Source: Chloroflexus sp. MS-G
GTDB taxonomy: Bacteria; Chloroflexota; Chloroflexia; Chloroflexales; Chloroflexaceae
Length of the DNA: 64,000 nt
Direction: 5' to 3'
NCBI RefSeq assembly: GCF_000735195.1
Contig: NZ_JPIM01000007.1
Location: 1-64,000, forward strand
Under the pieces are notes generated by a model that ran no database searches, was not told where the DNA came from, and saw only the letters and a program-made list of their open reading frames with translations. Of the stretch, positions 56,734 through 64,000 are shown in pieces. The translations under genes and the position numbers were made by a program. The stretch's first letter is position 1. Each line of letters starts with the position of its first letter.

Positions 56734-56919
56734 ATGGGAGCAGTACCAAAACGAAAAGTATCGCGTCATCGACGCGGTAATCGGCGGCGACATTTGGCCC
56801 TCACCCCACCGGTGTTGGTGTCTTGCCCACGCTGCGGCGAACTGATGCGGGCGCATCGAGTATGCCTCTCTTGTGGGTATTATAAGGGCCGGCAGGTACT
56901 CGACATTACTGCTGAATAG
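56734..56919 (+). CDS. rpmF: 50S ribosomal protein L32
   Basis: 61 residues. '[17 protein letters not shown]' N-terminus and a zinc ribbon Cys31, Cys34, Cys44, Cys47 (CPRC...CLSC). AAGGAG precedes the ATG. It begins 12 bases after yceD. Confidence 0.96.
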   Translation: MGAVPKRKVSRHRRGNRRRHLALTPPVLVSCPRCGELMRAHRVCLSCGYYKGRQVLDITAE

Positions 56920-56964
56920 CTCTATTCCTGGTACCGAATTTCCTGTCGGGAAATGCGTATCGAG

Positions 56965-57000
56965 AAGGCTGCCTGCCGTGGTTATCGGGCTGGCAGCCTT
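56965..57000 (+). terminator. Hairpin between rpmF and fabH
   Basis: AAGGCTGCC (56965-56973) pairs perfectly with GGCAGCCTT (56992-57000) with an 18-base loop; TGATTATGAT follows. It could attenuate readthrough from rpmF into the fab genes. Confidence 0.5.
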
Positions 57001-57025
57001 TGATTATGATAGAAAGGGTATAAGG

Positions 57026-58039
57026 GTGAGCAGGGAACGTTATGCAGCAGTGGTCGGCTGGGGGATGGCTGTTCCGCAACGTCTGATTACCAACGATGAA
57101 CTGGCACAACGGATAGATACATCCGATGAGTGGATCCGTACTCGTACCGGTATCCGTGAACGGCGAGTGGCCGGGCCTGGTGAGAGTACTTCCACGCTGG
57201 CAACTGCTGCTGGCCGTGAAGCACTGGTGATGGCCGGTATTGAACCCTCTACGATCGATACGGTCATCGTTGCAACCTGTACTCCTGATCGGCCATTTCC
57301 TGCTACTGCCTGTACAGTACAGGCTAACTTGCGAATTCCGCGTGCAGCAGCGTTTGATCTAGCAGCGGCATGTAGTGGCTTTGTCTATGGGCTTACGGTC
57401 GCAACCAGTTTAATCAAGAGCGGTGTGAGCCGTCGCTTATTACTAGTCGGTGCCGACATTTTTACGCACTATATCAACTGGAATGACCGTAATACCTGCG
57501 TTCTGTTTGGTGACGGTGCTGGCGCTGTTGTGTTGGAAGGCACTGATGAACCACTCGGTCTCTTGACGTCGCATCTGAGTGCCGATGGGAAGCTGGAAGA
57601 CCTGATGGCCGTTGATGCGGGTGGTACGCGCATGCCGCTTACTGCCGAGTTGCTGGCTGAAGGTCGACAGTACGTGTACATGAATGGACGGGAAATTTTC
57701 AAACACGCAGTGCGCGAGATGAGCGACTCGGCGTTACAGGTATTGCAGGCGGCCGGGGTGACGGTTGACAATATTGCTTTGGTGATTCCGCATCAGGCCA
57801 ATGTGCGAATTATTGACGCGGTCGCTCGTCGGCTCGAAATTCCACCAGAGCGTGTGATGATCAATCTTGACCGATACGGCAATACGTCGGCAGCCTCAAT
57901 CCCAATTGCCCTCTACGAAGCTGCCTGTCAGGAACGGATAAAAGCGGGTGATTATGTATTGTTGATGGCATTCGGTGGTGGTCTTACGTGGGGGGCGGGT
58001 CTGGTACGTTGGGGGAAACCAGCACGCTCAGTATGTTGA
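57026..58039 (+). CDS. fabH: Beta-ketoacyl-ACP synthase III
   Basis: 337 residues from GTG 57026, with AAAGGG seven to eight bases upstream. It starts fatty acid synthesis by condensing acetyl-CoA with malonyl-ACP. The active-site Cys is Cys116 in 'AFDLAAACSGFVYG'; His lies in 'VIPHQANVRIID' and Asn in 'DRYGNTSAASIPIAL'. plsX, which usually lies between rpmF and fabH, is absent. Confidence 0.95.
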   Translation: MSRERYAAVVGWGMAVPQRLITNDELAQRIDTSDEWIRTRTGIRERRVAGPGESTSTLATAAGREALVMAGIEPSTIDTVIVATCTPDRPFPATACTVQANLRIPRAAAFDLAAACSGFVYGLTVATSLIKSGVSRRLLLVGADIFTHYINWNDRNTCVLFGDGAGAVVLEGTDEPLGLLTSHLSADGKLEDLMAVDAGGTRMPLTAELLAEGRQYVYMNGREIFKHAVREMSDSALQVLQAAGVTVDNIALVIPHQANVRIIDAVARRLEIPPERVMINLDRYGNTSAASIPIALYEAACQERIKAGDYVLLMAFGGGLTWGAGLVRWGKPARSVC

Positions 58040-58183
58040 AGGAGGTAAGGCGTCAGGGCTTTAGATAAGGCTACGACATACCGCTGATAAGCCGCTGATC
58101 TAGAACGATTCTGAACGCGGGCCGACACGATGGGGAGGGGAAGGCAATGGTCGTGTCAGCAAAGAAAGAAGAGGCATCAGATC

Positions 58184-59140
58184 ATGAGCATTGCATGGGT
58201 ATTTCCGGGACAGGGATCGCAAGTTGTAGGTATGGGGCGTGATTTGATCACGGTATCGCCCGCAGCACGTCGGATCTTCGCCACGGCCGATGAGACACTT
58301 GACTATCCACTGAGTGAGTTGTGTTTTAGTGGACCGGAAGCTGACCTCACTGCCACCGAAAACGCCCAACCGGCACTCCTAACAACCAGTATGGCTTTGC
58401 TGGCGGCGATGCAGGAATTGCTGGGAGACCGACTTGAACAACCGATTGTCGTTGCCGGCCACAGTCTGGGTGAATTTTCAGCGTTGGTGGCCGGTGGTGC
58501 ACTCGATTTTACTACTGCCCTGCGTTTGGTACGCCGACGTGGTGAATTGATGGCAGCAGCTCATGAAGGAAGTATGGCTGCGGTTATCGGTTTGGACGCC
58601 GATGTGCTCGAACAGATCTGCCAAGAGGTCAGTGCTGCTCTCCAAACCGAACATGACCACAGTACCGTAGTGATTGCCAACTACAATGCACCTGACCAAC
58701 TGGTGATCAGTGGGAGTGTGGTGGCCGTAGAGCACGCCAGTATGCTGGCGAAAAGTCGGGGAGCAAAACGGGTTATTCCTCTCAGGGTTAGTGCAGCCTT
58801 CCACTCGCCATTGATGATCGCGGCTGCTGAAGGGATGGCTCAGGCGCTTACCAATGCAACCGTCCATGATCTCACCATCCCTCTGGTTGCTAATGTGACA
58901 GCCGAGCCGCTCTACCACGCCGATGATGTTCGGCGAGAAATCGTTGCTCAGGTTGTAGCGCCGGTACGCTGGATCGCATCGGTGCAACGGATGGTTGCGC
59001 TCGGTGTCGAGACCTTCGTTGAAATTGGTCCGGGGAAGGTGTTAACCGGCCTGATCCGGCGTATCGTTCCTGGCGCACGCTTAATCAATGTAGGAACATT
59101 TGCAGATATACAGTCGCTCACGGCAATGCAACTGGTATAG
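58184..59140 (+). CDS. fabD: Malonyl-CoA:ACP transacylase
   Basis: 318 residues from ATG 58184 ('MSIAWVFPGQGSQVVGMG'). The nucleophile is Ser94 in 'VAGHSLGEFSALVAGG', with the second active-site His in 'SAAFHSPLM'. It loads malonyl groups onto ACP. The 144-base gap after fabH contains no other gene. Confidence 0.95.
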   Translation: MSIAWVFPGQGSQVVGMGRDLITVSPAARRIFATADETLDYPLSELCFSGPEADLTATENAQPALLTTSMALLAAMQELLGDRLEQPIVVAGHSLGEFSALVAGGALDFTTALRLVRRRGELMAAAHEGSMAAVIGLDADVLEQICQEVSAALQTEHDHSTVVIANYNAPDQLVISGSVVAVEHASMLAKSRGAKRVIPLRVSAAFHSPLMIAAAEGMAQALTNATVHDLTIPLVANVTAEPLYHADDVRREIVAQVVAPVRWIASVQRMVALGVETFVEIGPGKVLTGLIRRIVPGARLINVGTFADIQSLTAMQLV

Positions 59141-59148
59141 AGCGTCGT

Positions 59149-59895
59149 ATGGAATTGCGCGGTCAAGTCGCTATCATTACCGGTGGGGCGCGTGGGATTG
59201 GGCGCGCCACGACGATTGAGCTTGCTAATGCCGGTGCCCGCGTACTCATCAACTATCAGCGGAGTGCCGGTGCTGCCGAGGCGTTAGCAGCCGAGATTGT
59301 TGCAGCAGGCGGTGATGCTTTTGCGTATCAGGCAGACGTAGCTGACGAACAGGCAGTAACCGGTATGGTGCAGGCAGTACTTGATCGCTGGGGAAAGATT
59401 GATATTTTGGTCAATAATGCCGGCATTACTGCTGATGCACCGCTAGCCCGGCTTCGGCCAGAACAGTGGCAGCACGTGATAGACACTGACCTGACCTCAG
59501 TGTTTTTGTGTTGTCGTGCAGTGATCCCGACGATGCAACGTGCTGGCTACGGACGCATTGTATCAGTAAGTTCACTGGCAGCGCTGGCAGGAAATGTTGG
59601 CCAGACCAACTATGCTGCTGCTAAAGCAGGGATCATTGGTTTGAGCCGTTCTCTGGCCCGCGAAGTGGCGCGTGATGGGATCACGGTTAACGTTGTTGCG
59701 CCTGGCTACGTCGAGACGGACATGGTTGAGACCGTGCCCGAGGCGCTGCGAGCGTGGGCATTACAGGCTATCGCTATCGGTCGATTTGGTCGTCCAGAAG
59801 AGGTTGCCGCTGCGATTCGGTTTCTTGTTTCACCTCGGGCTTCGTACATCACCGGCCACGTCTTGACGATTGACGGTGGTTGGGTCATGCCTTGA
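59149..59895 (+). CDS. fabG: 3-oxoacyl-ACP reductase
   Basis: 248 residues, classical SDR. NADPH loop 'TGGARGIG', 'NNAG' motif, and intact catalytic residues Ser142, Tyr155 and Lys159 ('SSLAALAGNVGQTNYAAAKA'). It reduces 3-oxoacyl-ACP during elongation. It starts eight bases after fabD and is followed by a catalytically dead paralogue. Confidence 0.95.
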   Translation: MELRGQVAIITGGARGIGRATTIELANAGARVLINYQRSAGAAEALAAEIVAAGGDAFAYQADVADEQAVTGMVQAVLDRWGKIDILVNNAGITADAPLARLRPEQWQHVIDTDLTSVFLCCRAVIPTMQRAGYGRIVSVSSLAALAGNVGQTNYAAAKAGIIGLSRSLAREVARDGITVNVVAPGYVETDMVETVPEALRAWALQAIAIGRFGRPEEVAAAIRFLVSPRASYITGHVLTIDGGWVMP

Positions 59896-59897
59896 CC

Positions 59898-60659
59898 ATG
59901 GATGCTTGCATGATCGACTTTCAAGGACAAGTAGCAATTGTTACCGGCGGTTCGGGGGGGATCGGGCAGGCAATTGTCCGTGGATTGGCGCGCTACGGCG
60001 CTCGTGTGCTGGTTGGATACCATTCGAGCGATAGCGCAGCTTACGATGTGGTAACGGCAGCGCAGGCGATTGGTAGTGATGCAGTGGCATTAGCCGTCGA
60101 TGTACGGGAACCTGACAGTGGTACGGTGCTGGTAACAGCAGCACTGGAACGCTGGGGGCAGCTTGATATTTTGATCAACTGTGCCGGTGTTGCCGATTAT
60201 GGCCCGCTGCGTGAGATGAGTAGCGAGCGCTGGCGGCAAACGATCCAGACTAATCTTACCGGCATGTACCATACCTGTCGCGCAGCGCTACGCCCAATGA
60301 TGCAGCAACGGTACGGACGCATTGTAAATCTGGCAGCTCTCTACGGCGTATCTGGCTTTCCGGGACAGGCCGATTTCGCCGCTGCCGCCGGGGGAATCAT
60401 CGGTCTGACACGATCTCTGGCACGCGAAGCGGCGCCGTGGCAGATTACCGTCAATGCAGTCGCACCGGGGATGATCGAAACCGACCTCATTACGGTGATA
60501 CCGCCAGCCATTCAACAGTGGAGCGCGGGAATTATCGCCTTACGTCGGCTAGGGAAGCCGGAAGAAGTTGCTGCGGCCGTCCTCTTTCTTGCTTCACCGG
60601 TTGCTTCGTATATCACCGGTCAAACCTTAATGGTTGATGGCGGCTGGACGATGGCATAG
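59898..60659 (+). CDS. FabG-like SDR lacking the catalytic Ser-Tyr-Lys
   Basis: 253 residues, clearly homologous to the preceding FabG along its length. The cofactor loop 'TGGSGGIG' and the 'NCAG' turn are kept. At the active site Ser is Ala147, Tyr is Phe160 and Lys is Ala164 ('AALYGVSGFPGQADFAAAAG'), so ordinary ketoreductase chemistry is not expected. The frame is intact and well conserved in composition, arguing against a pseudogene. It begins two bases after fabG stops, so it is co-translated; it may form mixed tetramers with FabG. Start ATG 59898 or 59910; neither has a strong ribosome site. Confidence 0.88.
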   Translation: MDACMIDFQGQVAIVTGGSGGIGQAIVRGLARYGARVLVGYHSSDSAAYDVVTAAQAIGSDAVALAVDVREPDSGTVLVTAALERWGQLDILINCAGVADYGPLREMSSERWRQTIQTNLTGMYHTCRAALRPMMQQRYGRIVNLAALYGVSGFPGQADFAAAAGGIIGLTRSLAREAAPWQITVNAVAPGMIETDLITVIPPAIQQWSAGIIALRRLGKPEEVAAAVLFLASPVASYITGQTLMVDGGWTMA

Positions 60660-60682
60660 CGGCTAAAGTCCGTAAAAACGGA

Positions 60683-60708
60683 GATGCGGTAGCTTAAGCT
60701 ACCGCATC
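60683..60708. terminator. Perfect 26-base palindrome ending the fab cluster
   Basis: A 13-base arm (GATGCGGTAGCTT) is followed directly by its exact complement, giving a perfect inverted repeat 24 bases after the last SDR gene. There is no U-tract. A terminator or processing site is likely. Confidence 0.6.
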
Positions 60709-61125
60709 GCGACTAAATGTAACCCTACAACCCACCTACGACCTGACTTGACCAACCACCTCGAGAGTTCATCAGTGTGTGAAGGAGGAGGTCCACCACC
60801 GTACCCGCACAGTTCCTTTAGCTGCTCTGCCTTCAGCAGATTAATGCGCCGGGCCAGCTTTTGCTATCGGATTTCCTCACCTCCAGCGTGGGACAGCAGC
60901 TCCTTCTTACCCAACGCGGTGAGTTTGTTTGGGAGGTAACCGTACAGCTCGCACAGCATCCAGTTACTCAGCAGCAACCTGGCGCTTGTCTGTTCGTCTC
61001 CCCCACCCTCATCACTTATTTTTCTCAATCTCTTGATGAGGGGGTTTCCCCGAACTTACGCTTCATCTCTTCAAACTTTACCCACAGATAACTTTTTACA
61101 CTTGAGATGAAGCGCTTGCTTTTCG
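60683..61125 (-). pseudogene. Decayed coding remnant with one frameshift and one stop
   Basis: Read on the minus strand, one frame gives 'SSVKSYLWVKFEEMKRKFGE' and then breaks at a run of five C (about 61040). The next frame continues 'PLIKRLRKISDEGGGDEQTS', 'LPNKLTALGKKELLSHAGGE', an in-frame TAG near 60868, then 'QKLARRINLLKAEQLKELCG'. The charged, helix-rich composition on both sides of the breaks looks like real protein. I do not recognise the family. The frameshift could be a sequencing error but the TAG would remain. Confidence 0.5.
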
Positions 61126-61337
61126 GTTACACGTAAGTGGTTTCGTTCCTCCTTTGCTTTCTGATGTTCTCTCGAGGCTTCGCCCATATCATAGCACTAC
61201 GTTGGTCATAAATCAAGTAGTTTATCGCAATTTGACGATGATAAACCACAATTCTTGCTGCTATGCACCATCGTAAAGTTAAGAGAGCGTTAAGCGTTTT
61301 ACCCGTTCCATCGTGCAAGTGTAAAGAGTTTTTGATG
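60709..61337. other. Gene-poor stretch between the fab cluster and crtI
   Basis: No intact gene of convincing composition. The minus strand carries the disrupted reading frame listed separately (about 60683-61125). The part from about 61140 to 61337 is A/T-rich with no feature I can name. Confidence 0.5.
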
Positions 61338-62825
61338 TTAAACCGGTATATCTGTCGCAACACGTGCTGCAACCGCTCGTCCTGACAACAAGACGAGCGG
61401 AATACCACCACCCGGATGAGTACCACCGCCCACAAAGTAGAGGTAGCGTATCCGGCGTGCTCGCAATGGCGGACGGGCAAAGGCGGCAAAGGGTGAATTT
61501 GAGCTGGGACCGTAAATAGCGCCCAGCGCAGCGTTGTATCGTTTAGCCAGATCGTGAGGTGTCCAGTGGTGCATATAACGAATAGCCTGGCGTAGGCCGC
61601 TTAATCCCATTGTTTCCAGTTTCGCAATGATGTGATCGCGATAGGCAGGCATTACTGCATCCCAATCAACCCGACCATCATCGGCTGGTGCATTCACCAG
61701 TACAAACAGGTTTAGATGACCAGGCGGCGCATGCATGGGGTCAGAACGGCACGTGACTGCGACGTAGATAGTCGGGTCAAGCGCCGGTTGACGTTCGTGG
61801 ACAATCGCATGGAATTCGGTAGGATAGTCATTACTGAAAAAGATATTGTGATGCACCAGTTGCGGAAAGTCTCCCTCGACACCGAGGAAGAGCACGACAC
61901 CGCTGTACGATGGTTCAAGGCGAGCGAGTCGTTCTGCTTCCGGTCTACTGTCAGGCAGGAGTTGTTCGTAGGCGTAGCGTGGGTCGGCATTTACTACGAC
62001 TGCTGCGGCTGGGAGGGTTGTGCTATCAGCCAGTTGCACACCACATGCTCTCCCACGTTCGACCATGATCCTGGTCACCGGGGTCTGGAGACGTATCTCT
62101 ACTCCCATTTCGGTTGCCAGCCGGCTCAGGGCAATTGCCAGTTGGTACATTCCACCACGTACATACCAGCCACCTTCAGCAAGCTCGATATAGGCGATCA
62201 GGTTGAACGTAGCCGGGGAGCGATACGGGGATGACCCGTTGTAAGTCGCGTAACGATTAAAGATTTGGCGCAGGTACGGACTGCGAAAGAATGAACGAAC
62301 CGCAGTGTCAACGCTCCGCAGTGCATCAATGCGAAGCGCATGGCGGAGTAACGAGGGCGTAATCAGTTCACGGAGACCATCGAATGGCTTTAACAGAAAT
62401 GGATCGGCGACGGCGTCGTAGATGCGTGCCGTATGCGCCATAAAGCGAAAAAAGTTCGGGACATCTCCCGCGCTGAGACGTTCAATTTCTTGAATAAGCT
62501 GTGGTAATCGCTGCCATGCATCAAAGCGGGTACCATCAGACCAGAAGTAACGACAGGTCGGCTCGACCTGTTCCAGACACAGGTAATCTTCCATCCGCCG
62601 GTTAGCCGCCGTGAAGAGGTCACGAATAACCCACGGCATTGTCAGCAATGAGGGTCCGGTATCGAAAGTATAACCGGCAGCCTGATGGATATTCAACTTT
62701 CCGCCGAGGCGCTCATTCTTCTCACAAAGAATGACTCGGCGACCCTGACCGGCCAGTCTGATGGCCGCAGCCAGGCCGCCCAGACCACCGCCTACAACGA
62801 TGATAGGGAGTTGCGATCCGTTCAT
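61338..62825 (-). CDS. crtI: Phytoene desaturase family (CrtI-type) protein
   Basis: About 495 residues, normal for CrtI/CrtN/CrtD. The N-terminal FAD loop is 'IIVVGGGLGGLAAAIRLAGQ' and the C-terminal signature 'YFVGGGTHPGGGIPLVLLSG'. 'GYTFDTGPSLLTMPWV' is also conserved. These FAD enzymes introduce double bonds into C40 carotenoid precursors; whether this one desaturates phytoene or modifies an end group cannot be decided from sequence, so the symbol is provisional. ATG 62825 was chosen; a GTG at 62834 is in frame. A TACAAT lies upstream on the minus strand (62863-62858). No crtB neighbour is visible. Confidence 0.85.
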   Translation of the reverse strand: MNGSQLPIIVVGGGLGGLAAAIRLAGQGRRVILCEKNERLGGKLNIHQAAGYTFDTGPSLLTMPWVIRDLFTAANRRMEDYLCLEQVEPTCRYFWSDGTRFDAWQRLPQLIQEIERLSAGDVPNFFRFMAHTARIYDAVADPFLLKPFDGLRELITPSLLRHALRIDALRSVDTAVRSFFRSPYLRQIFNRYATYNGSSPYRSPATFNLIAYIELAEGGWYVRGGMYQLAIALSRLATEMGVEIRLQTPVTRIMVERGRACGVQLADSTTLPAAAVVVNADPRYAYEQLLPDSRPEAERLARLEPSYSGVVLFLGVEGDFPQLVHHNIFFSNDYPTEFHAIVHERQPALDPTIYVAVTCRSDPMHAPPGHLNLFVLVNAPADDGRVDWDAVMPAYRDHIIAKLETMGLSGLRQAIRYMHHWTPHDLAKRYNAALGAIYGPSSNSPFAAFARPPLRARRIRYLYFVGGGTHPGGGIPLVLLSGRAVAARVATDIPV

Positions 62826-62952
62826 GGGTAACACTCATTCTAGTTCAAGCTTGTGGTATTGTACCGGTTGCTATGGTTTGGTATTGACATAACAAAAGGG
62901 GAGGGCAGCCGTAGCGGCTGCCCGCAGAGGATGGTCGAACAATGAGAGAACG

Positions 62953-64000
62953 CTAGCGCCGAACACGCTGACCAGGGATTTGGGCGCCGAAAATGCTCGG
63001 TGGTAACTTGAATCCATGCGCTTCCAGGCGCGGCGTGAACTTAGGCCGCACTCCCGTCGGGCGTAGTTCAGCGATAATCTTTCCTTCACCCGTCTTCCCA
63101 AGGATTTCGAGCTTAAAGATATCTTGCAAGACGACAGTATCGCCTTCCATTCCCTGAACCTCGGTAATGTAGGCGACTTTGCGCGAACCATCTTCAAGGC
63201 GGGTCTGTTGTACGATCAGATCGATAGCCGAGGCAATCTGCTCACGGATCACCTTGAGCGGCATCTCCATACCGGCCATCAGCGCCATCGTCTCCATACG
63301 GGCAATGGCATCACGCGGAGTATTCGCGTGCAAGGTGGTTAGCGAACCGTCATGGCCGGTATTCATTGCCTGCAACATATCGAGTGTTTCACCACCACGA
63401 CACTCACCGATCACGATTCGTTCGGGCCGCATACGGAGTGAGTTGATCACCAGATCGCGGATCGTCACCCGTCCGGTGCCATCAATCTCTGGTGGCTTTG
63501 CTTCGAGGCGCACTACGTGATCTTGGGCCAATTGCAACTCGGCACTATCTTCTATCGTGATAATACGTTCGTCTTCGGGAATAAAATTCGAGAGCACATT
63601 GAGGAGTGTCGTCTTACCAGAACCGGTACCACCGGCGACCACAATATTCAGCCGTGAGACGACACACGCACGAAGAAATTCAGCCATCTCAGGCGTCATC
63701 GAGCCGAAGCGAATCAGATCATCGACTTTCAACTTGTTCTTCGAGAACTTACGAATCGTGATCGTCGAGCCATCGATCGCGCACGGCGGAATGATTGCAT
63801 TGACACGAGAGCCATCGGGGAGACGGGCATCGACCATTGGCCACTTACGGTCAATGCGGCGACCGAGCGGGCGGATAATTCGATCAATGATCTTCAACAC
63901 GTGTTCATCAGAAGCAAAACGCACGTCGGTGAGCTTTAGTTTCCCCTTTTGTTCGATGTATACTTTATTGGGGCCGTTAACCATCACCTCTGAAATCGTA
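62953..64000 (-). CDS. cpaF: CpaF/TadA-family secretion ATPase (5' end outside window)
   Basis: About 349 residues, open to the right edge, where 'TISEVMVNGPNKVYIEQKGK' shows the normal N-terminal domain continues. Walker A 'VAGGTGSGKTTLLN', the Asp box 'ITIEDSAELQL', Walker B-type 'MRPERIVIGECRGGETLDML' and His box 'HDGSLTTLHAN' are all present. CpaF/TadA powers Flp or Tad pilus assembly. Its C-terminal tail includes 'LRPTGVRPKFTPRLEAHGF', typical of Chloroflexi and actinobacterial members. Neighbouring tad genes would lie outside the window. Confidence 0.93.
   Translation of the reverse strand, partial: TISEVMVNGPNKVYIEQKGKLKLTDVRFASDEHVLKIIDRIIRPLGRRIDRKWPMVDARLPDGSRVNAIIPPCAIDGSTITIRKFSKNKLKVDDLIRFGSMTPEMAEFLRACVVSRLNIVVAGGTGSGKTTLLNVLSNFIPEDERIITIEDSAELQLAQDHVVRLEAKPPEIDGTGRVTIRDLVINSLRMRPERIVIGECRGGETLDMLQAMNTGHDGSLTTLHANTPRDAIARMETMALMAGMEMPLKVIREQIASAIDLIVQQTRLEDGSRKVAYITEVQGMEGDTVVLQDIFKLEILGKTGEGKIIAELRPTGVRPKFTPRLEAHGFKLPPSIFGAQIPGQRVRR

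Noticed and set aside
60071-60272. Idea that the second FabG-like gene is a pseudogene
   Set aside because: The frame is intact over 253 codons, the cofactor loop and core are conserved, and it is tightly coupled to fabG. Loss of catalysis without decay of the frame fits a maintained non-catalytic role better.
61716-62234. 172-codon frame opposite crtI
   Set aside because: Shadow of the crtI frame, without start signals or recognisable domains.
1-64000. CRISPR arrays, tRNA or rRNA genes, insertion sequences, prophage
   Set aside because: I looked in all long gaps and saw no regular spaced repeats, cloverleaf tRNA consensus (GGTTCRANNCC), rRNA segments or transposase domains. The remnant near 61 kb does not resemble a transposase I know.

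Overview
The window is about 64 kb of bacterial chromosome with moderate-to-high GC. It almost certainly comes from a green filamentous anoxygenic phototroph of the genus Chloroflexus (Chloroflexota). Reasons: the EF-Tu sequence with its unusual switch I, a carotenoid desaturase, the pairing of SbtA/SbtB and DabA/DabB inorganic-carbon uptake genes, secreted proteins ending in a 'YIPLVIR'-type tail, and the large coiled-coil insert in RpoC. I saw no rRNA or tRNA gene, insertion sequence, prophage or CRISPR array.

Layout. 1-10 kb is an accessory patchwork: the end of a TPR protein, a GT4 glycosyltransferase, a DUF3267 zincin, a YvcK/CofD-like protein, the sbtA-sbtB bicarbonate pair, a GPH sugar symporter, a secreted CAP/FN3 protein, a FkbM-like methyltransferase, an SMR exporter and an NhaR-like LysR regulator. 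11.3-15.4 kb is dabB-dabA, a second inorganic-carbon system. 15.5-19.8 kb, on the minus strand, is a two-gene operon: an FHA-TM-clostripain-like protease overlapping a sensor histidine kinase by one base. 20-29 kb is rpoB and rpoC, separated by an unusually long gap with a strong hairpin. After a large membrane glycosyltransferase-like gene and a stand-alone RAM-domain gene, 31.8-54.5 kb is a near-canonical str-S10-spc-alpha ribosomal superoperon ending with truA-rplM-rpsI. An RlmI-like methyltransferase sits between fusA and tuf, and no map gene lies between adk and infA. 54.6-60.7 kb continues with rsmD, coaD, a SepIVA-like coiled coil, yceD, rpmF and fabH-fabD-fabG, then a second FabG-like protein that has lost all three catalytic residues. 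60.7-61.3 kb is non-coding and holds a decayed reading frame. The window closes with a CrtI-family desaturase and the partial gene of a CpaF/TadA secretion ATPase.

How it works together. The right two thirds is the core transcription, translation and lipid machinery, with strong sigma70-type promoters before rpsL and yceD. The left part carries two independent inorganic-carbon systems. That suits an organism whose autotrophic 3-hydroxypropionate bi-cycle uses biotin carboxylases that consume HCO3- directly (established for Chloroflexus; the link to these genes is inference). Most long gaps inside the ribosomal superoperon contain stable hairpins without a clear U-tract, and a multi-stem element precedes rpsD where an S4-binding leader would be expected. 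The most unusual items are the catalytically dead FabG paralogue, the FHA-protease/kinase operon, an Asn at the rifampicin-contact position 526 of RpoB, the possible structured RNA near 6.4-6.6 kb, and the frameshifted remnant near 61 kb.
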